Below are positions 47,632 to 55,553 of a DNA stretch of 64,000 nt, piece by piece. Source of the DNA: Frankia casuarinae (lineage in GTDB: Bacteria > Actinomycetota > Actinomycetes > Frankiales > Frankiaceae); contig NC_007777.1 of NCBI RefSeq assembly GCF_000013345.1, positions 1,550,001-1,614,000 of the forward strand, in the 5' to 3' direction. The position numbers were made by a program, and so were the translations under genes. The notes beneath the pieces were generated by a model that searched no databases, was not told where the DNA came from, and was given only the letters and a program-made list of their open reading frames with translations. Numbering within the stretch: the stretch's first letter is position 1; every line of letters starts with the position of its first letter.

Positions 47632-48972
47632 TCAGCCCGCCGGCTCGGCTGCCGGTTCGGCCGGTTCGGCCGGTTCCGTCGGTTCGGCCGGCGGCTCGGC
47701 GAGGACGGTGAGCAGGGGAGCGGCCGTCAGCTTGATCTGCCAGGGGCGTGCCCCGCCGGTCCGCAGCGCCCCGGCGACGGCCGTGTCCGTCAGGGGATTC
47801 GGCGGGGACCAGGCGAGCCGCCGGGACAACGCGGGCTCGAGGAGGTTTTCCACCGGCATCGTGTGGGCGGCGGCGAGGGCGGCCAGCGCGGCCCGCACCC
47901 GGGCCAGCCGCGACGCGGCCACCGGGTCGCGCTCGGCCCAGCGGTTGGGCGGCGGCAGACCGTCGCCGCCCGGTCCGGCCGGGGCGGGCAGCTCCTCCTC
48001 GGGCAGTGCGGCGGCGCCACGCAGGGCGTCGAGCCAGACGTTCGCGGTGCGGCGGATCCGTGGTCCGGAGAAGATGGGCAGCCGGACCAGCGCGGCCGCG
48101 TCGGTGGGGGCGTTCAGCACGGCGTCCATGATCGCGCTGTCCGGGAGGACGCGACCCGGCGCGACGTCACGGGTACGAGCTAGCCGGTCCCGGGCGGTCC
48201 ACATCGCCCGGACCGCCGCCAGCTGGCGGCGGGACCGGGCTCGGTGGATCCCGCTCGTCCGGCGCCACGGCTCGGCCCGTGGCTCGCGTGGCGGGGCCGC
48301 GACGATCGCGGCGAACTCCTGCCGGGCAAACTCGATCTTGTTCTGTTCGATCAGCTCCGCCTCGAGCGCGTCGCGCAACTCCACCAGCAGCTCGACGTCG
48401 AGTGCCGCGTAGCGCAGCCACGGCTCGGGAAGCGGGCGGGTCGACCAGTCCGCGGCCGAATGGCCCTTCTCCAGCCCGTAGCCCAGCACCCGTTCGACCA
48501 TTATCCCCAGCCCGACCCGTTCGTAGCCCAGCAACCGGCCGGCGAGCTCCGTGTCGAACAGCAGACTCGGCCGCAGACCGAGCTCGGACAGGCACGGAAG
48601 GTCCTGGCTGGCGGCGTGCAGCACCCATTCGACCCCGCCCACCGCGTCCTGGATGACGCTCAGATCCTCGAGCGCGATCGGATCGAGGAGCAGCGAGCCC
48701 GTGCCCCGCCGTCGGATCTGGACGAGGTAGGCCCGCTGGCTGTACCGGTAACCGGACGCACGTTCGGCGTCGAACGCGACCGGCCCGATGCCGGCCGCGA
48801 GGCGTTCCGCCGCCGCGGCGAGTTCCGCGGTGTCAACGATGACGGGGGGTACCCCGTCCGCAGGGATGAGCAGCGGGATGGGCTCATGAGCACCGGTGCT
48901 GGGCTGTACCTCCACCTCTGCGCTGACACCCCCGCTGACCTGCTGTGTTGATTCAGGAACCGTCGACGTCAC
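47632..48972 (-). CDS. Ribonuclease D family 3'-5' exonuclease with HRDC domain
   Basis: 446 residues, GTG at 48972. DEDD residues: D68 and E70 (VAFDAERASG), Asp in LHAASQDLPCL, and LRYAALDVELLVEL with the Tyr/Asp pair. An HRDC helical domain follows (QLAAVRAMWTARDRLAR). It trims structured RNA 3' ends. TACGAT lies eight bases before the GTG and no ribosome site is seen, so a leaderless mRNA is plausible. The Glu/Pro repeat tail (AEPTEPAEPAEP) is repeat-derived. Conserved partner of DUF3000 upstream. Confidence 0.9.
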   Translation of the reverse strand: MTSTVPESTQQVSGGVSAEVEVQPSTGAHEPIPLLIPADGVPPVIVDTAELAAAAERLAAGIGPVAFDAERASGYRYSQRAYLVQIRRRGTGSLLLDPIALEDLSVIQDAVGGVEWVLHAASQDLPCLSELGLRPSLLFDTELAGRLLGYERVGLGIMVERVLGYGLEKGHSAADWSTRPLPEPWLRYAALDVELLVELRDALEAELIEQNKIEFARQEFAAIVAAPPREPRAEPWRRTSGIHRARSRRQLAAVRAMWTARDRLARTRDVAPGRVLPDSAIMDAVLNAPTDAAALVRLPIFSGPRIRRTANVWLDALRGAAALPEEELPAPAGPGGDGLPPPNRWAERDPVAASRLARVRAALAALAAAHTMPVENLLEPALSRRLAWSPPNPLTDTAVAGALRTGGARPWQIKLTAAPLLTVLAEPPAEPTEPAEPAEPAAEPAG

Positions 48973-49145
48973 GATCGGTGATCGTACGTCTGAATCCTGA
49001 CGGAGGTAGCCGTGTCCTACAGCGAATCGCGTTATTTATACGCTTTGTAACGACGTGGTAATGGGAGGTGTGCGCGGTGGAAGGTCGGCCGCGGCGCGCG
49101 GTGGGTGGTGCGGTGCTGTCCGTCCGGCGGGCCGGTGTGACGCGG

Positions 49146-49799
49146 TCAACTCCGGCGAGTTGGTAGCGTGATGACTCCGGACAGTTGTGGGGGAAGCCCG
49201 GCCATGGCCGCGAGCAGGTCCCCGAACGCGAGCAGGTGGGCGACCGTCGCCGAGGCGCTCCAAGGCAGCCGGCCCTGCGTGTCCGGCCCCGCGGGGCCGC
49301 GGTCGGATGCGAGGGCGGTCTCCGCCCAGTCGGGTGACCAGGAGCAGCGCAGCTCCACGTCGAAACTGTCCCCGTCGGCCGCGAGCACACCGAAGCGTTG
49401 TGACGCGGTGGCCGTGACCGTGCCGCCCAGGGCGCGCACGCCCGCGCCGTGCGCCTCCAATGATTCCCGCAGCCACGACCAGGCGACCTCGGCGAGCAGG
49501 GGATCGCCGGCGATCTCCCGGTCGATGCTCGCGCGGGCGTAGCAGACGATGCGGGCCGTGCCCTGCCAGGCCGGCTGTCCCTGGGGATCCATGAGCAGGA
49601 TGAGCCGGCCGGCCGCGGTGTCGGCCTCGTCCCCGGTCAGCCCGCCGGCCAGAGCGAAGGAGAACGGCGCGACCCGGGTGGGTGCCGCCACCTCGTGCAC
49701 CGCCACCTCCGGGCGTAGCCGCGCGATCCCCGCGCGCAGGGCGTCGGTGACCGCGAGGAAGATCGGAGGGCTCGCCTCGGATGACTGCGCGACCCCCAT
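49146..49799 (-). CDS. DUF3000 family protein
   Basis: 217 residues from ATG at 49799. PPIFLAVTDALRAGIARLRPE at the start and SWSPDWAETALASDRG match DUF3000, an actinobacterial protein of unknown function found beside RNase D and hemE. No catalytic motif. TACCGT lies seven bases before the ATG with no ribosome site, again fitting a leaderless transcript. The 173-base gap to RNase D includes the A/T-rich TTATTTATACGC, a likely promoter. Confidence 0.85.
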   Translation of the reverse strand: MGVAQSSEASPPIFLAVTDALRAGIARLRPEVAVHEVAAPTRVAPFSFALAGGLTGDEADTAAGRLILLMDPQGQPAWQGTARIVCYARASIDREIAGDPLLAEVAWSWLRESLEAHGAGVRALGGTVTATASQRFGVLAADGDSFDVELRCSWSPDWAETALASDRGPAGPDTQGRLPWSASATVAHLLAFGDLLAAMAGLPPQLSGVITLPTRRS

Positions 49800-49936
49800 G
49801 ACGGCAACGGTAGGACGTCGGTCGTGATCATGCTGGCCAGACGCCGGAGCGTACGGGTTCGGTCCCGTTGCGTGCGGGCGGGAACCGGTGAGCCGGTGTC
49901 CGGAGTACCCCGGCTGAGGGGCGGAACTGTGCAGGC

Positions 49937-50188
49937 TCACGCCGGGATCCGCGCGGCGGCACGATCGCGGCCGCGGAGATCTCGGACTGCGGGGGTCTCG
50001 CGCACGGGCCTCGGCCGGGTCGTCGGCCGCTCCGCGGGGGCCGGCCCGACCAGCACCGCGGTGCCACAGGAGGTGCAGGCCCACTCCGGGCAGTCGTCAC
50101 CGTGCCCGTCGGAGCACGGAGGTTGCTCGAAGATGCGCTCGTCGCGGCATGCGATGCAGACGAGAACGATGTGATCCTCGGCGCTCAT
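49937..50188 (-). CDS. Small zinc-ribbon protein
   Basis: 83 residues from ATG at 50188. Six cysteines: C11 and C14 (CIAC), C25 and C33 (CSDGHGDDC) and C38/C41 (CTSC), arranged as a zinc ribbon. The C-terminal half is Arg/Pro-rich and probably disordered. Function not recognised. Such proteins usually bind nucleic acid or act as metal-binding adaptors. The 288-base gap upstream has no convincing gene; a plus-strand ATG at 50317 with a ribosome site opens a frame of poor composition. Confidence 0.6.
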   Translation of the reverse strand: MSAEDHIVLVCIACRDERIFEQPPCSDGHGDDCPEWACTSCGTAVLVGPAPAERPTTRPRPVRETPAVRDLRGRDRAAARIPA

Positions 50189-50476
50189 CCGGACCTGTTC
50201 CACTCGACCACCACTCCCCGCGCACGTCTGCCCGTGATGCGTCCCGTTGGATCGTGGTGGGCGCATAACCACGGATCGCGCGCCATTCGCCACGGCCGGA
50301 GGGAGAGGAACGCGGGATGACGCGCACCCTCTACCCCAATTCCGACCGGACTGACGGTGCCACGGGACGAGCGGATGTCCGTGCATTCTCTCCGGCGTGT
50401 CGCGTGAGCCCGTCTCGGGGCGGTGCGGGGCGGATCGCCCGGTCTGTGGGCCGGTGGGGTCGGGCCGGCCCCAGGC

Positions 50477-50848
50477 TCAGCCCGCCTGGCCGGCCGGCTT
50501 CGAGGTGGGGCGTGCCGGCTCCGCGTTGCCCAGCCGGACGGCGTCGCCGCGCAGCCAGTGCCGCTCGACGAAGAACGGGGCGACAGGCAGCACCGCGGCG
50601 ATCAGCGCGAGTACGGTCCGCTTACGGCGCCAGCGCCCGACCATCGAGAGGTAGCCGATGAGGGCGCAATAGGTGAGGAAGAGCACGCCGTGGATCGGGC
50701 CGAGGATCCGCACGCCGATCGGGTAGCCGGCACCGTATTTGATCGCGGTCGCGACGAGCAGCAGAAGGAAGGACGACGCCTCGGCGAGCGAGACGACGCG
50801 GGCCAGGGCAAGGGGCTGGAAGGCGCCGCTCGGGGCACGACCGGTCAT
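50477..50848 (-). CDS. DUF3817 family membrane protein
   Basis: 123 residues from ATG at 50848 with GAGGAG eight bases upstream. FQPLALARVVSLAEASSFLLLL is the DUF3817 opening; three hydrophobic helices follow, with KYGAGYPIGVRILGPIHGVLF. Function unknown; widespread in actinobacteria. An in-frame GTG at 50947 would add 33 residues made of Cys/Tyr/Thr/Val repeats encoded by the 15-bp array, but the ribosome site favours 50848. Confidence 0.85.
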   Translation of the reverse strand: MTGRAPSGAFQPLALARVVSLAEASSFLLLLVATAIKYGAGYPIGVRILGPIHGVLFLTYCALIGYLSMVGRWRRKRTVLALIAAVLPVAPFFVERHWLRGDAVRLGNAEPARPTSKPAGQAG

Positions 50849-50860
50849 CGGTGACTCCTC

Positions 50861-50932
50861 GTCGTAGCAGATGGCGTCGTAGCAGACGGTGTAGTAGCAG
50901 ACGGTGTAGTAGCAGACGGCGTAGCAGATGAC
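50861..50932 (-). repeat. 15-bp tandem array, 4.8 copies, upstream of DUF3817
   Basis: Units of GT(C/A)GTAGCAGA(T/C)GG(C/T) begin at 50861, 50876, 50891 and 50906, then a 12-base partial copy. On the minus strand it lies 13-84 bases before the DUF3817 start and reads CYYTV-type pentapeptides in frame. Confidence 0.85.
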
Positions 50933-51101
50933 ACTGAGGTGTTCCACTGTTCGGGCGCCTTGGCGCTCCGGGACCCGGGACGCGCCGTGGCCGTGCCACG
51001 GCGACCGCGGGATTCGTCACGTCCGCTCGATCGTTCGTCCCCGTCCGCCGAGCGCCGCCTCGACGGGCGGGAGCGCCCGACACCGGCTGAACCTGGAAGT
51101 T

Positions 51102-51120
51102 CTTCTACTCAGAGTAGAAG
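51102..51120 (+). promoter_or_regulatory. Perfect inverted repeat, operator-like, upstream of hemE
   Basis: CTTCTACTC and GAGTAGAAG flank a single A: a 19-base palindrome of unusual A/T content, 130 bases before hemE and 254 bases before the divergent DUF3817 gene. Odd-centred palindromes of this size are typical operators for Fur/PerR-like or MarR/TetR-like regulators. Which one is unknown. The 401-base gap shows no other gene. Confidence 0.55.
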
Positions 51121-51249
51121 ATAGCGGATGTGCAACGTTCCGGTTCGTACTCCCCGGTCCTCGCCGCTGGGAGCCGTCAGGCCCGTGTGGTGGCCCATCC
51201 CGCTACGGCCGTCCTCCCACACCTCCCACAGGCGTGCAACGATCGACCC

Positions 51250-52359
51250 ATGCCTGTCCTCCACGTTGACGCGCGACCCGGATCCGGGCCGGGTGGCGTC
51301 TCGCCCCCGCCGAGCGGTGCAGCGCTCGCCCGGCGGCCCGGCCTGGCCGACACCGCGCCCTTCCTGCGTGCCTGTCGACGGGAGCACCCCGGGACCACGC
51401 CGGTGTGGTTCATGCGTCAGGCCGGGCGGGTCCTGCCCGAGTACCGGGCCCTGCGCGCGGGAGTCGCCATGCTCGACTCCTGCCGGGACGCCGAGATGAT
51501 CACGGAGATCACGCTCCAGCCGGTACGCCGGTTCCGGCCGGACGCGGCGATCTTCTTCTCCGACATCGTGGTGCCCCTGGTCGCGATCGGCCTCGACATC
51601 GACATCGTCGCCGGGATCGGACCGGTGGTGGCCGAGCCCGTGCGGGACGCCGTCGGGCTCGCCGCGTTGCGTGCACTGGAGCCGGACGACGTTCCCTACG
51701 TGGCCGACGCGGTCCGGTTCCTGCTGGCCGAGCTGGGTTCAACCCCGCTGATCGGGTTCGCCGGGGCGCCGTTCACCCTCGCGAGCTACCTCATCGAGGG
51801 CGGACCGAGTCGCGACCACGCCCGCACCAAGGCGTTGATGTACAGCGAACCGAAGCTCTGGCACGCCCTGCTGGCCCGGCTCGCCGACATCACCACCGCC
51901 TTCCTGCGCGTCCAGGTGGATGCCGGTGTTGACGCGCTGCAGCTGTTCGACTCCTGGGCCGGGGCGCTGGACGAGGCGGACTACCGTCGCTACGTCGCGC
52001 CGCACAGCGCTCGGGTGCTGGCGGCCTTCGCCGGTGAGGTGCCGCGCATCCACTTCGGTGTGAACACCGGTGAGCTGCTCGCCGCGATGGGCCAGGCGGG
52101 TGCGGACGTCGTCGGCGTCGACTGGCGGGTCCCTCTCGACGAGGCCGCCCGGCGGATCGGGCCCGGTCATGCCGTGCAGGGAAACCTCGACCCGACCGCG
52201 GTCTTCGCCCCCGAACCGGTGCTCGCCGCCAAGGTGCGCGACGTCTGCGCCCGCGGGGCCGAGGCAGAGGGGCACGTGTTCAACCTCGGCCACGGGGTGC
52301 TGCCGCAGACCGATCCGGGCGTGCTCGCGCACGTCGCCGACCTTGTCCACGGCGGATGA
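51250..52359 (+). CDS. hemE: Uroporphyrinogen decarboxylase
   Basis: 369 residues from ATG at 51250; the longer open frame to 51130 is not conserved-looking. [14 protein letters not shown] (residues 53-66) holds the substrate-binding arginines, and D105 in FFSDIVVPL is the catalytic aspartate. The C-terminus has [16 protein letters not shown]. It decarboxylates uroporphyrinogen III to coproporphyrinogen III. No ribosome site, so translation may be leaderless. First gene of hemE-cgoX-chdC. The first 35 residues are Pro/Gly-rich and lineage-specific. Confidence 0.95.
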   Translation: MPVLHVDARPGSGPGGVSPPPSGAALARRPGLADTAPFLRACRREHPGTTPVWFMRQAGRVLPEYRALRAGVAMLDSCRDAEMITEITLQPVRRFRPDAAIFFSDIVVPLVAIGLDIDIVAGIGPVVAEPVRDAVGLAALRALEPDDVPYVADAVRFLLAELGSTPLIGFAGAPFTLASYLIEGGPSRDHARTKALMYSEPKLWHALLARLADITTAFLRVQVDAGVDALQLFDSWAGALDEADYRRYVAPHSARVLAAFAGEVPRIHFGVNTGELLAAMGQAGADVVGVDWRVPLDEAARRIGPGHAVQGNLDPTAVFAPEPVLAAKVRDVCARGAEAEGHVFNLGHGVLPQTDPGVLAHVADLVHGG

Positions 52360-52442
52360 TCCACGGCGGATGATCCGCCTTCATCGGGCCGGTTCACTGG
52401 CACCGGCCCGATGGTGAAAGCTGGCGGGCGGCACCACTCAAC

Positions 52443-53876
52443 GTGAAGGGCGGCAGGAACGTGCGGGTTGTGATCGTCGGTGGGGGTATCGCCGGGCTCT
52501 CGGCCGCCCGCGCCTTGGCCGGGCACGCCGAAGTGACCGTCCTCGATGCGGCGGACCGGGTCGGTGGCAAGCTGCGTACCACCCCGATCGAGGGTCTGGA
52601 CGTCGAAGAGGGCGCGGAGTCCTTCCTCGCCCGGGTTCCCGACGGACTCCGCCTGGCCCGGCAGATCGGGCTCGGGCACGAGATCGTGCATCCGGCCACG
52701 ACGTCAGCCTCACTGTGGATCCGCGGCCGGCTGCATCCCATCCCCCCGAACACCCTGCTCGGAGTGCCGACCGACGTCCTCGGCCTGCTCCGCTCGCGGG
52801 TGCTGTCCCCGTGGGGGCTGGTGCGGGCCGCCGCCGACCTGGTGCTGCCGCGGACGCGTTTCGCCGACGATCCGACCGTCGGTCGCTACGTCGGCACGCG
52901 GGTCGGGCGCGAAGTCGTCGACCTGCTGGTGGATCCGCTGCTCGGGGGGGTGTATGCGGGCCGGGCCGACGCGCTGTCGCTGCGGGCGACCGTGCCCCAG
53001 CTCGTCCCCATCTTCGCCGAGGACCGCTCGCTGCTCCTCGGCGCGCACCGGGTGCGGGCCCGTACCGGACCCGCGACGACGACCTCGACGGCGCCGCTGT
53101 TCGCCACGCTTCGGGGGGGGCTGGGCTCCTTCGCGGCGCGAGTGGCGGCGCAGTCCGGCGCCACCGTGCGCACCGGGGTGCTCGTCCGCTCGATCGCGAA
53201 GACCGCGGGCGGCTGGCAGGTCAACTGTGACCGGGTGGGCGGCGCGGACGCCCTCGGGCCGTTCCAGGCCGACGCCGTGATCCTCGCGGTGCCTGCCGGG
53301 GTGGCCCGCGCCCTGCTGGCGCCGCTGGCCCCGCATGCCTCCGCCCCGCTTGCCGGCGTGCCCTACGCCTCGGTCGGCCTGGTGACGCTGGTCTACCGGG
53401 ACGCCGCGCCGCCACCCGGCAGCGGATTCCTCGTGCCCGCCCGGGCGGGCACCGCGGTGAAGGCGGCCACCTTCCTGTCCGCCAAGTGGCCGCACCTGGG
53501 CTCCGACCGGCTCACGGTGGTGCGGGCGAGCATCGGCCGCGCCGGTGCCGAACAGGACCTGCAGCGCGGGGATGTGGAGCTCGCCGGGGTGGCGGCGGCG
53601 GAGATCGCGCAGATCACCGGCCTGTCCGGTCGGCCGGTAGCGACCCGGGTGAGTCGCTGGGGCGGGGCGCTCCCGCAGTACCTGCCGGGTCATCTCAACC
53701 GGATCGCCGCGGTGCGCCGGGGGCTTCCAGCGGGGATCGCCCTCGCCGGCGCGGGATACGACGGTGTAGGCATCCCGGCCTGCATCCGGTCGGGGGAGAC
53801 CGCCGCGCACGCGGTGCTGAGGGCTACCCGGACGGCGCAGGGCAGTCCGGCCGATCCGGTGGGCCCGGGAATCTGA
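52443..53876 (+). CDS. cgoX: Coproporphyrinogen III oxidase, HemY type
   Basis: 477 residues, GTG at 52443 (GTG at 52461 also possible). FAD-binding VVIVGGGIAGLSAARAL (GGGIAG 13-18), EEGAESFLAR, and the C-terminal FAD motif GIALAGAGYDGVGIPACIRSG. In actinobacteria this enzyme oxidises coproporphyrinogen III to coproporphyrin III with O2 and is soluble or peripheral. Its place between hemE and chdC supports the coproporphyrin-dependent route rather than protoporphyrinogen oxidation. Older annotation would be hemY/hemG. Confidence 0.92.
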   Translation: MKGGRNVRVVIVGGGIAGLSAARALAGHAEVTVLDAADRVGGKLRTTPIEGLDVEEGAESFLARVPDGLRLARQIGLGHEIVHPATTSASLWIRGRLHPIPPNTLLGVPTDVLGLLRSRVLSPWGLVRAAADLVLPRTRFADDPTVGRYVGTRVGREVVDLLVDPLLGGVYAGRADALSLRATVPQLVPIFAEDRSLLLGAHRVRARTGPATTTSTAPLFATLRGGLGSFAARVAAQSGATVRTGVLVRSIAKTAGGWQVNCDRVGGADALGPFQADAVILAVPAGVARALLAPLAPHASAPLAGVPYASVGLVTLVYRDAAPPPGSGFLVPARAGTAVKAATFLSAKWPHLGSDRLTVVRASIGRAGAEQDLQRGDVELAGVAAAEIAQITGLSGRPVATRVSRWGGALPQYLPGHLNRIAAVRRGLPAGIALAGAGYDGVGIPACIRSGETAAHAVLRATRTAQGSPADPVGPGI

Positions 53877-53927
53877 TCACGTGCACCGGCCCGGACCGCG
53901 TCCGGCCGCCGGTGAAGGAGGCTGGGA

Positions 53928-54623
53928 ATGTCGGAGTCTACGAAATCGGCCCGCGAACTCAACGCGGAGCTGCTCTACACGGGATGGTCGGTCTTCGCGG
54001 CCGACCGTCCGCTACCCGCCGAGCGGACCCCGCTGATCGACGAGGCGACCGCCCTGCTCGACGGGGCGCTGGCCAAGGACGTCTACACCCGCGGTGTCTA
54101 CGAGATCTCGGGCTACCGGGCCGATGCGGACCTGATGGTCTGGTGGACGAGCCCGGACCCGGACCTGCTGCAGGAGACCTACCAGCGGTTCCGGCGGACG
54201 GCCCTGGGCGGGCACCTGCGTCCGGTGTGGTCGGCGGTCGGCCTGCACCGGCCGGCGGAGTTCAACCAGAACCACATCCCCGCCTTCGTCCGGCGGGAGG
54301 ACCCCCGCGGTTATCTCTGCGTCTACCCGTTCAACCGCTCGCTGGAGTGGTACCTGCTGCCGGACTATGAACGGCGCGGGATGCTAGCCGAGCACGGGAT
54401 CATGGGCCGGGAGTACGAGGACGTCCGGGCCAACACGGTGGCTTCGTTCGGACTGGGCGACTACGAGTGGCTGCTCGCCTTCGAGGCGGATGAGCTGCAC
54501 CGGATCGTCGACTGCATCCGGCACCTTCGGGCCAGCGCGGCGCGACGGCACACCAGGCTGGAGACGCCGTTCTACACCGGTGCCCGCAAGCCGCTGGCGG
54601 ACGTCGTCACCGCCCTGCCCTGA
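53928..54623 (+). CDS. chdC: Coproheme decarboxylase (HemQ)
   Basis: 231 residues, ATG with GAAGGAGG about six bases upstream, 51 bases after cgoX. Chlorite-dismutase-fold protein; Tyr133 in CVYPFNRSLEWYLLP is the likely catalytic tyrosine and His156 in MLAEHG the axial haem ligand. It oxidatively decarboxylates coproheme III to haem b with peroxide. Ferrochelatase (cpfC) is not in the window. A hairpin 46 bases after the stop closes the unit. Confidence 0.94.
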   Translation: MSESTKSARELNAELLYTGWSVFAADRPLPAERTPLIDEATALLDGALAKDVYTRGVYEISGYRADADLMVWWTSPDPDLLQETYQRFRRTALGGHLRPVWSAVGLHRPAEFNQNHIPAFVRREDPRGYLCVYPFNRSLEWYLLPDYERRGMLAEHGIMGREYEDVRANTVASFGLGDYEWLLAFEADELHRIVDCIRHLRASAARRHTRLETPFYTGARKPLADVVTALP

Positions 54624-54669
54624 GGCGGCTGGCTGCCGGGTAGACCGGCGGAGGACCGGGACGGCAGCC

Positions 54670-54708
54670 GGCGCCTGCCTGGGCGCCCCCACCCGTCCGG
54701 CAGGCGCC
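54670..54708 (+). terminator. Stem-loop terminator after chdC
   Basis: GGCGCCTGCC (54670-54679) pairs perfectly with GGCAGGCGCC (54699-54708) over a 19-base loop. The following 480 bases to 55188 show no gene; they include A/T-rich patches near 54895-54920 and 55065-55085 and a GGAAGGTTCGTC direct repeat, and may be a long promoter or leader region. Confidence 0.65.
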
Positions 54709-55188
54709 GACCGTCCCGTGACTGTGCTCACCGGCCTCACCCGGGCGGCATCACTCCAGGTGACATCAATCCCGGGGACATCACCCCGGCGATATCACGT
54801 CGGCGACGTCGCACGGGGCGCGCCGGATCGCACAGCCCCACCCCCCGGCGCCCGCGGGGGCGGGCAGCCGACGGATCCCGAGTCGAGACCCGCGATCCAT
54901 AACGCAGAGTAGCATTATCGCCGCTGTTTGTGTGCGCAGTGTATGCGTCAGGCGTCCGTGGGTCGATGGTGTCCGTCATGTCCGCATCGGTGGGCGGACT
55001 TGGAAGGTTCGTCGACTCGGAAGGTTCGTCATGGCGGTCGCTGCCCGACGACCGCATCTCTGTTACTGTGAGTCGCCATAAACGCACGGATCACGCCATC
55101 GCCACGGTCGGCGGTCGGGGCGCCACGCCGCCATCGCCTGGCCGGGCCGCTGGTAAATCGTCTTGGCGCAGCCGGTAACGTTGCCCCC

Positions 55189-55422
55189 GTGACCACGGAG
55201 CGCCACCCGTGTCGGCGTCCGGTACTCCAGTTCGCTCCGGTGTGTGCCGACACACTCCAGCGGGACCTGGATGATGCGTGCGTTCGGCTCGTCGTTCGGG
55301 ATGGCCCACAGTCAGTGGCGGGGGGAAGATCGCTGGAGGTCCGGTCGATGTACCACCGAGGGATGAATTCGTGGCTGTCTGAGCGAGGGGTGCCGCGGGC
55401 CGCCGAACGGGGAGGACGATGA
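55189..55422 (+). CDS. Possible small protein upstream of the sugar transferase
   Basis: 77 residues from GTG at 55189. TAACGT sits seven bases upstream with no ribosome site, fitting a leaderless start. Its TGA overlaps the ATG of the next small ORF (ATGA, 55419-55422). Third-position G+C is lower than in neighbouring genes, so coding is uncertain. No family, signal peptide or membrane segment recognised. The case rests on the overlap chain. Confidence 0.35.
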   Translation: MTTERHPCRRPVLQFAPVCADTLQRDLDDACVRLVVRDGPQSVAGGRSLEVRSMYHRGMNSWLSERGVPRAAERGGR

Positions 55423-55553
55423 CACCTCCGGGCCCGCTCGGATCCTCGTTCGGGCTCGGGCACGTGCCGGCGCCACTGGGCCAGTCCATTCGGCCGGGTC
55501 CGGTCGGTGTCGTCAACGCGCACCGTCGCGGTGCTGGGGGGGACCACGAGTGA
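55419..55553 (+). CDS. Small ORF (44 aa) coupled to the sugar transferase gene
   Basis: ATG at 55419 has GGGGAGG four bases upstream, the best ribosome site in the region. The 44-residue product (MTPPGPLGSSFGLGHVPAPL...) is Gly/Pro-rich, soluble and unrecognised. Its TGA (55551-55553) overlaps the GTG of the sugar transferase (GTGA), so ribosomes reading it would restart on that gene. It may act as a translational leader rather than a functional protein. Confidence 0.5.
   Translation: MTPPGPLGSSFGLGHVPAPLGQSIRPGPVGVVNAHRRGAGGDHE

Noticed and set aside
50317-50661. Plus-strand ORF of 114 codons with a GGGAGAGGA ribosome site
   Set aside because: Arg/Ala-rich composition and antisense overlap with the DUF3817 gene make it unlikely; kept only as a note.
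54930-55178. Plus-strand ORF of 82 codons in the gap after chdC
   Set aside because: No ribosome site, poor codon composition and no coupling to a neighbour.
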